From DATMER01 sp963741305 (GTDB taxonomy: Bacteria > Acidobacteriota > Thermoanaerobaculia > Multivoradales > UBA5704): a stretch of 64,000 nt of DNA. Below the pieces are notes generated by a model that saw only the letters and a program-made list of their open reading frames with translations, had not been told where the DNA came from and searched no databases. The stretch spans positions 1-64,000 of the forward strand of contig CAVUHL010000001.1 in the NCBI GenBank assembly GCA_963741305.1, in the 5' to 3' direction. Positions 10,431-18,407 of the stretch are shown here, piece by piece; positions within the stretch are counted from its first letter, which is position 1, and each line of letters starts with the position of its first letter. A program made the position numbers and the translations under genes.

Positions 10431-10561
10431 GGCCCCGACCGAAATAGTCGAAGGAAGGTCTGCGTCGGGTTCACCCGGCGCTTCTCTCGTAGCCCGGGCA
10501 TTGATGCCCGGGCGGGTTGGCGGCGACCGCTTGGCGGCTGTTTTGGAGCTGTATTCCCCGT

Positions 10562-10945
10562 GGGGAATGCCTTGTGCAAGGGATGAATGCTTCATTCCCT
10601 TGAATCAGCGTCGCAGGTTGTCCCTTCAGAGCCGTGTTCCCCTGGGGGAACGCCTCTGCAAAGACCTTTCGGGCCGTCCGCAGTCCGGGGAATGAAGTCG
10701 TTGAACCGGGGAATGACATCCGCAAGGCCCTTCCGAGGCATTCCCCGCGGGGAACGGCTTCGCGAAGAAGGCGTACGCCGCTCGAAGGATGGGGAATGCT
10801 TGGTTCAGGACGGGGAATCCTCCTCGCCAAAGGGGGAACGCGCCGTTTCAAACCGTCAACGACTCTCGAAAGGTGGGGAATGCTCGCGTGGAAGCTCGAT
10901 GCAGGGCTGGAAAGAGGGGGAAAGGAGGATTCAAACCAGGGAAGA
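10562..10945. repeat. 21-bp-period GGGGAAT/C repeat (7-codon Gly-Asn repeat)
   Basis: GGGGAAT, GGGGAAC or GGGGAAA starts at 10645, 10687, 10708, 10749, 10791, 10812, 10833, 10875 and 10917, with a weaker copy at 10938. Nearly all intervals are 21 or 42 bp. Read on plus, 10789-10900 gives heptads GNAWFRT, GNPPRQR, GNAPFQT, VNDSRKV, GNARVEA, with AAT/AAC synonymous variation in the Asn codon. Some copies are flanked by their reverse complement (for example 10741-10754, TTCCCCGCGGGGAA), making small palindromes. It lies between cas10 and array 1. No protein family recognised. Confidence 0.7.
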
Positions 10946-11019
10946 CTGCTCGATCCGCGACGAGCTTCGCGCTTTGGATCGACTGCATGGAGTGCAGATC
11001 AAGCCGATTCGCGAATAAA

Positions 11020-11224
11020 GAAGCCCCGTAGGGGCAGCCGGATAAAGACAGGTGCTTCAGCGCCTGGAAAGAGGCATTCACCACAATCCATGAAGCCCCG
11101 ATAGGGGCGGCCGGAGCGAGCTCGCCACGGTCTTCGGCCGCCCCTACGGGGCTTGTTGATTCTGGGACGGTCGTACCCGGGCCTGAAGGCCCGGTCTTTA
11201 TTCGGATGCCCCTTCGGGGCTTCA
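11020..11224. repeat. REP-like palindromic element, copy 1
   Basis: About 205 bp of concatenated palindromes: AAGCCCCGTAGGGGC, AGGTGCTTCAGCGCCT, GCCCCGATAGGGGCGGCC with its distant partner, CCGGGCCTGAAGGCCCGG and GCCCCTTCGGGGC. Closely related copies are at 14109, 14921 and 16227. This copy ends 16 nt before the leader-distal repeat of array 1. Such elements are typically moved by a TnpA-type transposase, and one lies between copies 2 and 3. Confidence 0.8.
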
Positions 11225-11239
11225 GAAAGAGGGTTCCCG

Positions 11240-11764
11240 GTTGCAATCCCGCCATACAGATCAGGTCAGTTCCGAGCAGGCGGAAAGCAGTGCAGACGGT
11301 GACGGGCGCTCGAAGCTCATGCGTCGCAATCCCACCATACAGATCAGGTCAGTTCCGAGCGTAATTAGGCGGAGCTTCTGCCGAGGATACCTCGATGACG
11401 TCGCAATCCCACCATACAGATCAGGTCAGTTCCGAGACGTTGCGATCCTCGGCAGTGGTCGACCAGGCAGTCGGATTATGTCGCAATCCCACCATACAGA
11501 TCAGGTCAGTTCCGAGGTTCCTCACCGTCGAGGACCATGGTGAGCCACGGTTCCCCGCCAGTCGCAATCCCACCATACAGATCAGGTCAGTTCCGAGGAT
11601 GAGGTTCGATTGCCTACAGTGTTAACGGCCGTCGATATGACAGAAGTCGCAATCCCACCATACAGATCAGGTCAGTTCCGAGGGAGACAATGAAGATCAG
11701 GATGACCGAGATAGCTGCCCGCCGGACGTCGCAATCCCACCATACAGATCAGGTCAGTTCCGAG
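11240..11764 (-). CRISPR. CRISPR array 1: 7 repeats of 37 nt, 6 spacers
   Basis: Repeats start at 11240, 11323, 11400, 11480, 11561, 11646 and 11728; spacers are 40-48 nt. On plus the repeat starts GTCGCAATCCCACCATAC and ends GTCAGTTCCGAG. The transcribed strand is minus, because the repeat then ends ATTGCGAC (like the ATTGAGAC end of arrays 4 and 5), the degenerate repeat is at 11240, and the leader lies on the right next to cas2. Confidence 0.97.
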
Positions 11765-12093
11765 ATACGCCCTTGCAACCCCTTGAAACTACGTGGGTTG
11801 AGGTGGCTGTTTTTCCAACCTCCTTGGGCGCCGGTTTTTTCGCCGGTCGTGGGGCGTTTTCCCGACCGGTCGAAGCAGGGTAAATCGTTGGGAGGACGTG
11901 GGTTACCGTCCGAGTTCCAACCGATGTGCCAAAATGGCGATTTGGGCTTGGCATGATTCTTGTCAGGCATCCTTTTTGCTTGAGCGCGTTGAGTCAGTTG
12001 TCAAAGAGCGGTGAGCGTAGATCCTGCGGGTCTGTTCCTGGAGACACCAAGCGGAGAGAAAAGGGTAAGACGGCCTTCCTTCTCATCTGGATT
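11765..12093 (-). promoter_or_regulatory. Leader of array 1
   Basis: Between array 1 and cas2. Contains on minus CTCTTTGACAACTGA (11994-12008), with a TTGACA -35-like core shared by all leaders here, and two copies of ACGTGGGTT on plus (11791 and 11896, 105 bp apart). The shared box at 12031-12070 is also found upstream of cas10. Nearly the whole segment is repeated at 15341-15676. Confidence 0.75.
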
Positions 12094-12372
12094 TCAAAGA
12101 ACGACGGTCTCGGGTTCGTCTTCGGTGAGCTTGCCGGAGCCGACGATCTCCACGTTCGCCTCGCAGTCGCGGCAGAAGCGGTAGAGGCGGACGCGGTCCT
12201 CTTCGGGGTCGGTGAGCGTCTCGACTCTCCGGCGGAGGGCGTCCAGGCCGGCCGGTTCCACGCGGCATTCGAAGACGGAGTATTGCACCCGCTGGCCGAA
12301 GTCTTTCAAGGCGTGGGCGAGCCGGGTTCGCCGCCGGTCATCGGGAATATCGTAGGAGACGACGATCAGCAT
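12094..12372 (-). CDS. cas2: CRISPR adaptation protein Cas2
   Basis: 92 aa, intact. Starts MLIVVSYDIPDDRRRTRLA (beta-1 strand with the conserved D) and continues DFGQRVQYSVFECRV, the core Cas2 signature. Its start overlaps the cas1 3' end by 7 nt. Cas2 dimers bridge two Cas1 dimers in spacer integration. Two 3' fragments of the same gene are at 15677 and 16109. Confidence 0.95.
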   Translation of the reverse strand: MLIVVSYDIPDDRRRTRLAHALKDFGQRVQYSVFECRVEPAGLDALRRRVETLTDPEEDRVRLYRFCRDCEANVEIVGSGKLTEDEPETVVL

Positions 12373-13355
12373 GGCAAGAGGAAGGGCTCGTAGGGTTCGT
12401 CCTGGGTCAAGGTCCGGGCGAGTCTCTCGGCCTGGCGGCGGAAGAGCTGGCGGAAGGTGAGCTCTTCGCCGTCCAGGGAGATCGGCGCGTTCAGCTCTTT
12501 CTCGTAGGCGGGGAAGTAGCGTTTGAGGGCCTCGCGGCGCAGGAGGACGCCGCCCTCGGGCGTGCTTTGAAAGTCGTCGCCGCTCAGGATATGCAGGTTG
12601 AGAAGGCTGAGGCTGAATCGGTCCACGAGGGCGGCCCGGAATTCTTCCAGGAGGTCGAGGGCGAGGGAGGGGCGGCCGTAGTCGATTTCGTGAAAGATGC
12701 CGATGTAGGGATCGAATCCCATGGCGTCCAGCAAGTATTGAAGCTCTTTGCCGACGATGACGTAGCCGAAGGAGAGGAGGGCGTTGAAGGGATCGCGGGG
12801 TGGCCGGCGGTTGCGGGTCTCGAAGGAGAAGCCCGGGGGCATGGCCTCCGCCAGGGCTCGAAAGTAGCGCGCCGCCGCGGTGCCCTCGTGGCCGAGGAGG
12901 GAGTCCATCGCCAGGAAGCGAGCGGTTTCGGGAATCATGGCGTTCAGCTCCTGGATCGGTTCGAGGGCCACGGCGGCATCGTGTCTCCGGAGGCGCGTGA
13001 GGACGGCGGCGGAATTGGCGATTTTGGAGGAAACCAGCCGGCGGGCGATGTCCAATCGGGAGGATTCGGAGAGCGCCAGCGCATATTGGCGCATTCTGAG
13101 GGGCACGTTTTTGGCTTTGGGGGGCGTCAATTGTCCGCGGAGTTGGCCGCTCATGGAAAGGAAGGCCAGCTCGATGCCGTGCTCGAACAGCTTGGCGAGG
13201 GCCTGGGTGGTGACCTGTACGTTGCCGAAGATCAGGATCGTCTCGACCTTCAGGCAGGGGATTTCCAGGAGCACCTGGTGGTCTTTCTCCACGATGAGGC
13301 GGTCGCTGGTCTTACGGACGATGGCGTTCTGTTCGGTGAGGTAGAGGGTGGTCAT
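12366..13355 (-). CDS. cas1: CRISPR integrase Cas1
   Basis: 329 aa, intact, starting MTTLYLTEQNAIVRK at 13355 in an ATGA overlap with the RT gene stop. Active-site motifs are visible: LLGHEGTAAARYF (Glu), GIFHEIDYGRPSLALDLLEE (His and acidic residues). N-terminal beta domain about 1-75, C-terminal helical domain about 90-329. The frame is open further upstream (to 14180), but that stretch overlaps the RT in another frame. Translational coupling RT-cas1-cas2 indicates one adaptation complex. Confidence 0.95.
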   Translation of the reverse strand: MTTLYLTEQNAIVRKTSDRLIVEKDHQVLLEIPCLKVETILIFGNVQVTTQALAKLFEHGIELAFLSMSGQLRGQLTPPKAKNVPLRMRQYALALSESSRLDIARRLVSSKIANSAAVLTRLRRHDAAVALEPIQELNAMIPETARFLAMDSLLGHEGTAAARYFRALAEAMPPGFSFETRNRRPPRDPFNALLSFGYVIVGKELQYLLDAMGFDPYIGIFHEIDYGRPSLALDLLEEFRAALVDRFSLSLLNLHILSGDDFQSTPEGGVLLRREALKRYFPAYEKELNAPISLDGEELTFRQLFRRQAERLARTLTQDEPYEPFLLPC

Positions 13356-13984
13356 GGGGTTTCCAGATTCTTCAGCTCGAGGTAGCTGAGCAGGTCGAGC
13401 GGAGGTGGAAAGCGGGGTGAGATGAGCTCGGGCTTGGAGCGATCGAACGGGAGAAAGATCGATTCTTTGAGGAAGATCGCACCCAGGAACTTGAAGCCTT
13501 GCTCGAAGGAGGTGGTGGCCGTCTTCTCCCGATTGAGCCTCAAGTCGAGGTCCGCGAGGAGATAGTCCGTGATCTCCAGCGCCTGCGGGATGTCCTGGGG
13601 ATTTTTGCAAAGGACGAGAAAGTCGTCCGCATACCGCACCAGGGTTTGTCCGAAGAGGGCAAGGTTTTCGTCGAGCTCGTCGAGAAACAGGTTGGAAAGC
13701 ATGGGTGAAACGACCGTCTGGACGACGCGGTCGCGGACCGTGGGCACGGAGAGGTTGCGGAACCCGGTGTGACTCTTCGGAACCGGGAACTGGAGAAGAG
13801 GAAGGGGATGGTAGCGGCGGCGGATGAGGCGGTCTTGGATGTGATCCAGCTCCGTTTCGAGGTTCTCTTGGAACTCGCCCACGGTGACACCGTCGACGCC
13901 GCGGCACCCGGCGTTCTCCCGGACGCGGCCGAAGGCCTCGTAGAGGGTGCCGCGGGAAATGAGTCGGTCGACTATTTCGTCCAT
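13352..13984 (-). CDS. CRISPR-associated reverse transcriptase with an internal deletion
   Basis: 210 aa. The N-terminus has the group II intron-type RT start (RENAGCRGVDGVTVGEFQ, then FPVPKSHTGFRNLSVPTVRD). YADDFLVL (YADD 118-121) and GFKFLGAIF mark motifs 5-7. Between RDRVVQTVV (residue about 92) and SPMLSNLFLDELD, the segment that normally carries the SYGFRPGRS block and motif A with the first catalytic Asp is missing, so the protein is about 90-100 aa shorter than usual CRISPR RTs. The frame stays open. It is translationally coupled to cas1. As read it should be catalytically dead unless the deletion is an assembly error. Confidence 0.88.
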   Translation of the reverse strand: MDEIVDRLISRGTLYEAFGRVRENAGCRGVDGVTVGEFQENLETELDHIQDRLIRRRYHPLPLLQFPVPKSHTGFRNLSVPTVRDRVVQTVVSPMLSNLFLDELDENLALFGQTLVRYADDFLVLCKNPQDIPQALEITDYLLADLDLRLNREKTATTSFEQGFKFLGAIFLKESIFLPFDRSKPELISPRFPPPLDLLSYLELKNLETP

Positions 13985-14108
13985 GCTGGTACCGGGGGCC
14001 CGGCGTCAAGTAGGCCGTCCACGGAAGTAAAGACACGGATGGACGGAATTTGGTTAGGCCGAGACGGAAAGTTGGCCGAAGGGCTGCAGACGGGACCAGC
14101 CGACCGGG

Positions 14109-14316
14109 AAGCCCCGGTAGGGGCAGCCGGATAAAGACAGGTGCTTCAGCGCCTGGAAAGAGGTATCCACCACAATCCATGAAGCCCCGATAGGGGCGGC
14201 CGGAGCGAGAGCACGCTGCGGTTTCCGGCCGCCCCTATCGGGGCTTGGTGATTTATTGGGTTGCCGTACCCCGGGCCTGAAGGCCCGGTCTTTATCCGGA
14301 TGCCCCTCCGGGGCCG
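14109..14316. repeat. REP-like palindromic element, copy 2
   Basis: Same order of palindromes as the copy at 11020, about 208 bp, direct orientation. It lies between the RT gene start and the tnpA gene and could be the left boundary of the tnpA element. Confidence 0.8.
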
Positions 14317-14433
14317 CAGTTCGGGCTTCGACTCAGGAATGGATTGCCTCTCCCAAGCTCCTTGGATTATCCTTCGCGAGATTTTTTCTGTCGAACCCGG
14401 ATGTTGGACCACTGGGTTGGAGGACAGAGCTCT

Positions 14434-14886
14434 ATGGCCAAGACGTTTGCCAATCTTCTCTATCACCTCGTCTTCTCGACCAAGGAGCGCTTGCCATCAA
14501 TCAACGAGGATCTTTCCGACTCCCTCTACGGATACATTGGGGGCATCATCCGCGACAGGGAAGGAATTCTCCTGGAAGCGGGCGGTATGCCCGATCACGT
14601 CCATCTTCTCGCGAAATTCAAAACGACCGTCACAGTTTCCGCCATGCTTCAGGACATCAAGGGAGTATCCTCGAAGTGGATGAACGAGCGACCCGACCAG
14701 CGGGAGCGGTTCGAGTGGCAGGAAGGTTATGGAGCCTTCACCGTCAGCGAATCCCAGGTGACGAGACTCCGAAAATACATCCAGAACCAAAAGGAACATC
14801 ACCAACGCATTTCGTTCAAGGATGAGCTCATCACGCTGCTGCGGCGACACCGAATTTCGTATGATGAGAGATACCTTTTGGGATGA
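14434..14886 (+). CDS. IS200/REP-associated tyrosine transposase (TnpA)
   Basis: 150 aa from the ATG at 14434. Has the Y1 HUH-transposase features: MAKTFANLLYHLVFSTKER, the metal-binding HxH in MPDHVHLLAKF, and the nucleophilic tyrosine in LRKYIQNQKEHH. The frame is open upstream, but the sequence there is not conserved-looking. It is flanked by copies 2 and 3 of the palindromic element, the arrangement of IS200/IS605-like or RAYT units that copy hairpin-ended single-stranded DNA. Intact, so it may be active. Confidence 0.9.
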   Translation: MAKTFANLLYHLVFSTKERLPSINEDLSDSLYGYIGGIIRDREGILLEAGGMPDHVHLLAKFKTTVTVSAMLQDIKGVSSKWMNERPDQRERFEWQEGYGAFTVSESQVTRLRKYIQNQKEHHQRISFKDELITLLRRHRISYDERYLLG

Positions 14887-14920
14887 CCGGTGGATTGGAC
14901 CTCCATCCCGGACCCACCAG

Positions 14921-15120
14921 GAAGCCCCGTAGGGGCAGCCGGATAAAGACAGGTGCTTCAGCGCCTGGGAAGAGACACCCCGAACCCATGGAGCCCCGAT
15001 AGGGCGGCCGGAGCGAGCACGCCACGGTCTCTGGCCGCCCCTGCCGGGGCTTGGTAATTGATTGGGTTGCCATACCCGGGCCTGAAGGCCCGGTCTTTAT
15101 CCGGATGCCCCTCCGGGGCA
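14921..15120. repeat. REP-like palindromic element, copy 3
   Basis: About 200 bp, same orientation as copy 2, immediately after tnpA and 31 nt before the leader-distal repeat of array 2. Carries all five palindromic modules. Confidence 0.8.
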
Positions 15121-15151
15121 GGCAGCGTGAGAACCGTTTGGGAGCTGAAGA

Positions 15152-15340
15152 GTCGCAATCCCGCCATACAGATCAGGTCAGTTCCGAGGCAGCGGATCGC
15201 TCTGGTTTTGCAGGGCGCGGCAATGGTCGCAATCCCGCCATACAGATCAGGTCAGTTCCGAGTATAAAGAAGCAGTGTCGACCTGAGCACCTTGGACGAT
15301 GTAGTCGCAATCCCGCCATACAGATCAGGTCAGTTCCGAG
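15152..15340 (-). CRISPR. CRISPR array 2: 3 repeats of 37 nt, 2 spacers
   Basis: Repeats start at 15152, 15226 and 15304. Same family as array 1, but with CCCGCC instead of CCCACC inside the repeat. Spacers are 37 and 41 nt. The leader on the right is a copy of the array 1 leader, so it is transcribed on minus. Confidence 0.95.
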
Positions 15341-15676
15341 GTACGCCCTTGCAACCCCTTGAAACTACGTGGGTTGAGGTGGCTGTTTTTCCAACCTCCT
15401 TGGGGCGCCGGTTTTTTCGCCGGTCGTGGGGCGTTTTCTCGACCGGTCGAAGCAGGGTAAATCGTTGGGAGAACGTGGGTTACCGTCCGAGTTCCAACCG
15501 GTGTGCCAAAATGGCGATTTGGGCTTGGCATGATTCTTGTCAGGCATCCTTTTTGCTTGGGCTGAGTTGAGTCAGTTGTCAAAGAGCTGGTGGTGAGCGT
15601 AGCTCCCTGCGGGTCTGTTCCTGGAGACACCAAGCGGAGAGAAAAGGGTAAGACGGCCCTCCTCCTCCTCAGGATT
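15341..15676 (-). promoter_or_regulatory. Duplicated leader of array 2
   Basis: Near-identical to 11765-12093, including the minus-strand CTCTTTGACAACTGA (15572-15586) and the box at 15613-15653 shared with cas10. With the following cas2 fragment it forms a segmental duplication of about 550 bp. Confidence 0.75.
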
Positions 15677-15892
15677 TCAAAGAACGACGGTCTCGGGGGC
15701 GTCTTCGGTGAGCTTGCCGGCACCGAGGATCTCCACGTTGGCCTCGCAGTCGCGGCAGAAGCGGTAGAGGCGGACGCGGTCCTCCTCGAGGTCGGTGAGC
15801 GTCTCGACTCTCCGGCGGAGGGCGTCCAGTCCGGCCGGTTCCACGCGGCATTCGAAGACGGAGTATTGCACCCGCTGGCCGAGGTCTGCGCC
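15677..15892 (-). pseudogene. cas2 3' fragment 1
   Basis: Minus strand reads LGQRVQYSVFECRVEPAGLD and then the cas2 C-terminus with few changes. The first roughly 23 residues are absent; sequence upstream changes into a 21-bp repeat tract. It has lost the N-terminal beta strand and catalytic Asp region, so it is non-functional as Cas2. It records a past duplication of the leader-cas2 unit. Confidence 0.88.
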
Positions 15893-15905
15893 GCGACGCG
15901 GGCCC

Positions 15906-16095
15906 ATTCCGGAGAGCTTCGGAAGAGCTCGGGAACGGTCCGGAAGCGTTTGGGAGCGCTCCGGAAGCGTGCCAGAGCACTCCGGAAGGGTTCTGGGACG
16001 CTCCGGAAGCTTCCCGAAGCACTCGAAAAGCGTTTTGGAGCGCTCCGGAAGCTTTCTGGAACGGTCCGGAAGCGCTCGGAACCCCTCCGGAATGT
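15906..16095. repeat. Perfectly phased 21-bp tandem repeat
   Basis: TCCGGAA (TCGAAAA in one unit) starts at 15939, 15960, 15981, 16002, 16023, 16044, 16065 and 16086, exactly every 21 bp. Minus-strand translation gives heptads RFRTVPE, SFRSAPK, SFRSVPE, PFRSALA, RFRSAPK, RFRTVPE, LFRSSPE; plus gives ERSGSVW-type heptads. It lies between the two cas2 fragments. Period and lack of indels suggest codon-level or two-helical-turn constraint, or recent expansion. Confidence 0.85.
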
Positions 16096-16108
16096 CATCG
16101 TCCCGCTT

Positions 16109-16226
16109 TCAAAGAACGACGGTCTCGGGATCAGCCTCGGTGAGCTTGCCGGAGCCGGCGGTCTCCACGTTGGCTTCGCAGTCGCGGCAGAAGTGGTAGA
16201 GGCAGGCGCGGTCTTCTTCCCGCCCT
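16109..16226 (-). pseudogene. cas2 3' fragment 2
   Basis: Third copy of the cas2 3' end, about 118 bp: on minus it covers the residues corresponding to RFCRDCEANVE through the terminal PETVVL. It is cut at 16227, where REP-like copy 4 begins. Only the last roughly 35 codons remain. Confidence 0.8.
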
Positions 16227-16366
16227 GGAAGCCCCGTAGGGGTGGCCGAATAGAGCCAGGTGCTTCAGCGCCTGGAAAGAGGCATCCACCATAATCCATG
16301 AAGCCCCGATAGGGGCGGCCGGAGCGAGTGCACTGCGGTCTTCGGCCGCCCCTCGGGGCTTCAGGA
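16227..16366. repeat. REP-like palindromic element, copy 4 (short)
   Basis: About 140 bp; has the first palindromic modules and ends GCCCCTCGGGGC, lacking the CCGGGCCTGAAGGCCCGG module. It ends 10 nt before the first repeat of array 3. Confidence 0.75.
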
Positions 16367-16544
16367 AGGGTCCACGTCGCAATCCCGCCATACAGATCAG
16401 GTCAGTTCCGAGGCGCGAGCGGTTTCTCGGAGAGAGTTCGTGGTTCCCAGTGTCGCAATCCCGCCATACAGATCAGGTCAGTTCCGAGGTGGCCCTAAAT
16501 CTCGAGGAAACACTCGCTTTGAAGGTTCTCGTCGCAATCCCGCC

Positions 16545-18219
16545 GTATCTGTTTACCGGCCTCCGCCTCTCCCGCTAGCCGTCCGCCAGCCCCGCAGGGT
16601 AGGGCCGTCGTTGACGTGATACGGGAGTCCGCTCGGAGAGGTAGCGGTTCAGGGTACCTTTGTACCCGCTTGACAGGACCTCGGTCGACGTGGTCTAAAA
16701 GACCGTGTCGATGCGAAGTTACCAGGAACTCCTTGAAGAGAACTCTGAGCTCCGGCGTCGCCTAGCGGAGCAAGAGCGCCAGATTGCCGAGTTGAAGCGG
16801 CGTCTCGCGGAGTTGGAGGCTCAGCAACGCCGGAGCAAGCGGCAAGGGGCGCCGTTTTCTCGCGACCGTGTCAAAGACCCTGCACAGACCCCGGGGCGCA
16901 AGCTGGGCGAGCAATACGGCCAGCAAACGACACGGGCGGTACCAACCCAGATCGATGAGACGATCGAAGTCGCCTGTCCCACGGTTTGCGAAGCCTGTGG
17001 AGGCCCGGTGTGCCTGGAAGGTACAGCCCGTCAGTACCAGATCGACCTGCCCCCGATTCAGCCACGGACGACAGAGTTTGTTGTCCCTTATGGCCGCTGT
17101 CAGGTTTGCGACCAACGGGCTCAAGGGAGGCATCCGCGGCAGAGTTCGCAGGCGTTGCAGGTCGGAGCGGTGCAACTGGGTCCGACGGTGGTGTCCTGGA
17201 GTGCGGTTCTGAATAAGACGTGCGGCCTGTCCTACGGCAAGATGGCGCGTCTGTTTCGCGAATTGTTGGGTTTGCAGGTGGCGCGGTCGAGTTTGTGCCG
17301 AGCCTTGGCCCGTCTGGCCCGCCGTGCTGCCCCGACCTACGAAAGATTGAAGGAGGTGCTGGCGGAGTCACCCGTGGTCTATCCGGATGAGACCGGGTGG
17401 CGCATCGGTGGGCGCAGCGCCTGGTTGTGGATTTTCACCAACCAGCGCCAGACGGTGTACCGCATTGCCCCAGGACGCGGTTTTGCCGAAGCGCAAGAGG
17501 TCCTGGGAGCCGACTATAACGGCGTCATCGTGGCCGATGGTTGGGCTCCCTACCGGCGGTTTGAAGCGGCGTTGTATCAGACCTGTCTGGCGCATCTGCT
17601 GCGCCGGTGTGCGGAGATGCTGGAGCGTGCGAAGGGGGTTGCGGCGCGCTTCCCGCGGGCGGTTTCCGAGTTACTGAAGGCGGCCTTGGCGTTGCGAGAC
17701 CGCAGGGATCAGAGGCAGATCAGCCCGCGCGGTCTGCGTATCGCCAGCGGGCGGCTGAAGGCTCGTCTGGCGAGACTGCTGAGGGGTCGGTTGAGCCACG
17801 GCGACAACCGGCGTCTCGCCAAGCATCTGTCGAACCTGCGCGAAGCGCTGTTTGTCTTTCTGGAGCGTCCCGACATCGAAGCCACGAATTGGCCCGCCGA
17901 ACAAGGCATCCGGCCCGCGGTGGTGAACCGCAAGTCGAGCGCAGGCAACCGCACCGATCCAGGGGCTCGCACCCAAGAGATCCTGACGAGCCTGCTACGC
18001 ACCTGCGAACAAATGGGCTTCAACCCCTGGATCGTGCTTGCCGACATCTTCCGCGATCCCAACTCTCAGCCGTACACCCCTCTGTTGGTGACGGACGATA
18101 GCTGAAATCACCTCTAAGATCCGAAGACGTCGGCGCAGCGGACCAACACTTGTGGACGTCCATCCCGCGTTGTGCCCAGCTATGTCCCTTAAGCACCCGG
18201 ATAGGTGGTAAACAGATAC
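16545..18219 (+). mobile_element. IS66-family (single-ORF, ISBst12-like) insertion sequence
   Basis: 1675 bp with 13-bp perfect terminal inverted repeats (GTATCTGTTTACC and its complement). An 8-bp target duplication ATCCCGCC lies at 16537-16544 and 18220-18227. The target is the inside of a CRISPR repeat. Removing the element and one duplication copy restores a full 37-nt repeat. 8-bp duplications are characteristic of IS66. Confidence 0.95.
16705..18105 (+). CDS. IS66-family transposase TnpC
   Basis: 466 aa from a GTG (an ATG follows 2 codons later). Coiled coil about residues 5-45 (EENSELRRRLAEQERQIAEL), zinc-finger-like CxxC pairs (CEACGGPVC, CQVCDQ), then the DDE core: YPDETGWRIGG, VADGWAPYRRF, and a C-terminal Glu in NWPAEQGIRPAVV. 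Intact with no frame break. No TnpA/TnpB accessory genes, as in the ISBst12 subgroup. Confidence 0.93.
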   Translation: MSMRSYQELLEENSELRRRLAEQERQIAELKRRLAELEAQQRRSKRQGAPFSRDRVKDPAQTPGRKLGEQYGQQTTRAVPTQIDETIEVACPTVCEACGGPVCLEGTARQYQIDLPPIQPRTTEFVVPYGRCQVCDQRAQGRHPRQSSQALQVGAVQLGPTVVSWSAVLNKTCGLSYGKMARLFRELLGLQVARSSLCRALARLARRAAPTYERLKEVLAESPVVYPDETGWRIGGRSAWLWIFTNQRQTVYRIAPGRGFAEAQEVLGADYNGVIVADGWAPYRRFEAALYQTCLAHLLRRCAEMLERAKGVAARFPRAVSELLKAALALRDRRDQRQISPRGLRIASGRLKARLARLLRGRLSHGDNRRLAKHLSNLREALFVFLERPDIEATNWPAEQGIRPAVVNRKSSAGNRTDPGARTQEILTSLLRTCEQMGFNPWIVLADIFRDPNSQPYTPLLVTDDS

Positions 18220-18407
18220 ATCCCGCCATACAGATCAGGTCAGTTCCGAGTCGTTGTAAACCGTTTGACCTACAAAAGGAGCTAATCATGAGTCGCAATC
18301 CCGCCATACAGATCAGGTCAGTTCCGAGTTATCAAGCCTTGGCTCGCTTCGGTAACGCCAGGGCGTAGGCGTCGCAATCCCGCCATACAGATCAGGTCAG
18401 TTCCGAG

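Larger units (their letters stand above)
16376..18407 (-). CRISPR. CRISPR array 3: 5 repeats, one split by an insertion sequence
   Basis: Repeats are at 16376-16412, 16452-16488, 16531-16544 joined to 18228-18250 (split), 18292-18328 and 18371-18407; same sequence as array 2. Spacers are 39-42 nt. The spacer at 18251-18291 contains AAAAGGAG then ATG, like a gene start. Orientation is taken from the repeat family. No leader like that of arrays 1 and 2 is next to it. Confidence 0.95.

Noticed and set aside
10562..10945. Possible CRISPR array
   Set aside because: The unit is only about 7-9 conserved bases with 12-14 variable ones at 21-bp period; no repeat-spacer structure.
13352..13984. Retron or group II intron RT
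   Set aside because: No msr/msd or intron structure is seen, and translational coupling to cas1 shows it belongs to the CRISPR adaptation operon.
13356..14180. N-terminal extension of Cas1
   Set aside because: In that frame the sequence overlaps the RT gene and is low complexity; Cas1 starts at 13355 with the ATGA overlap.
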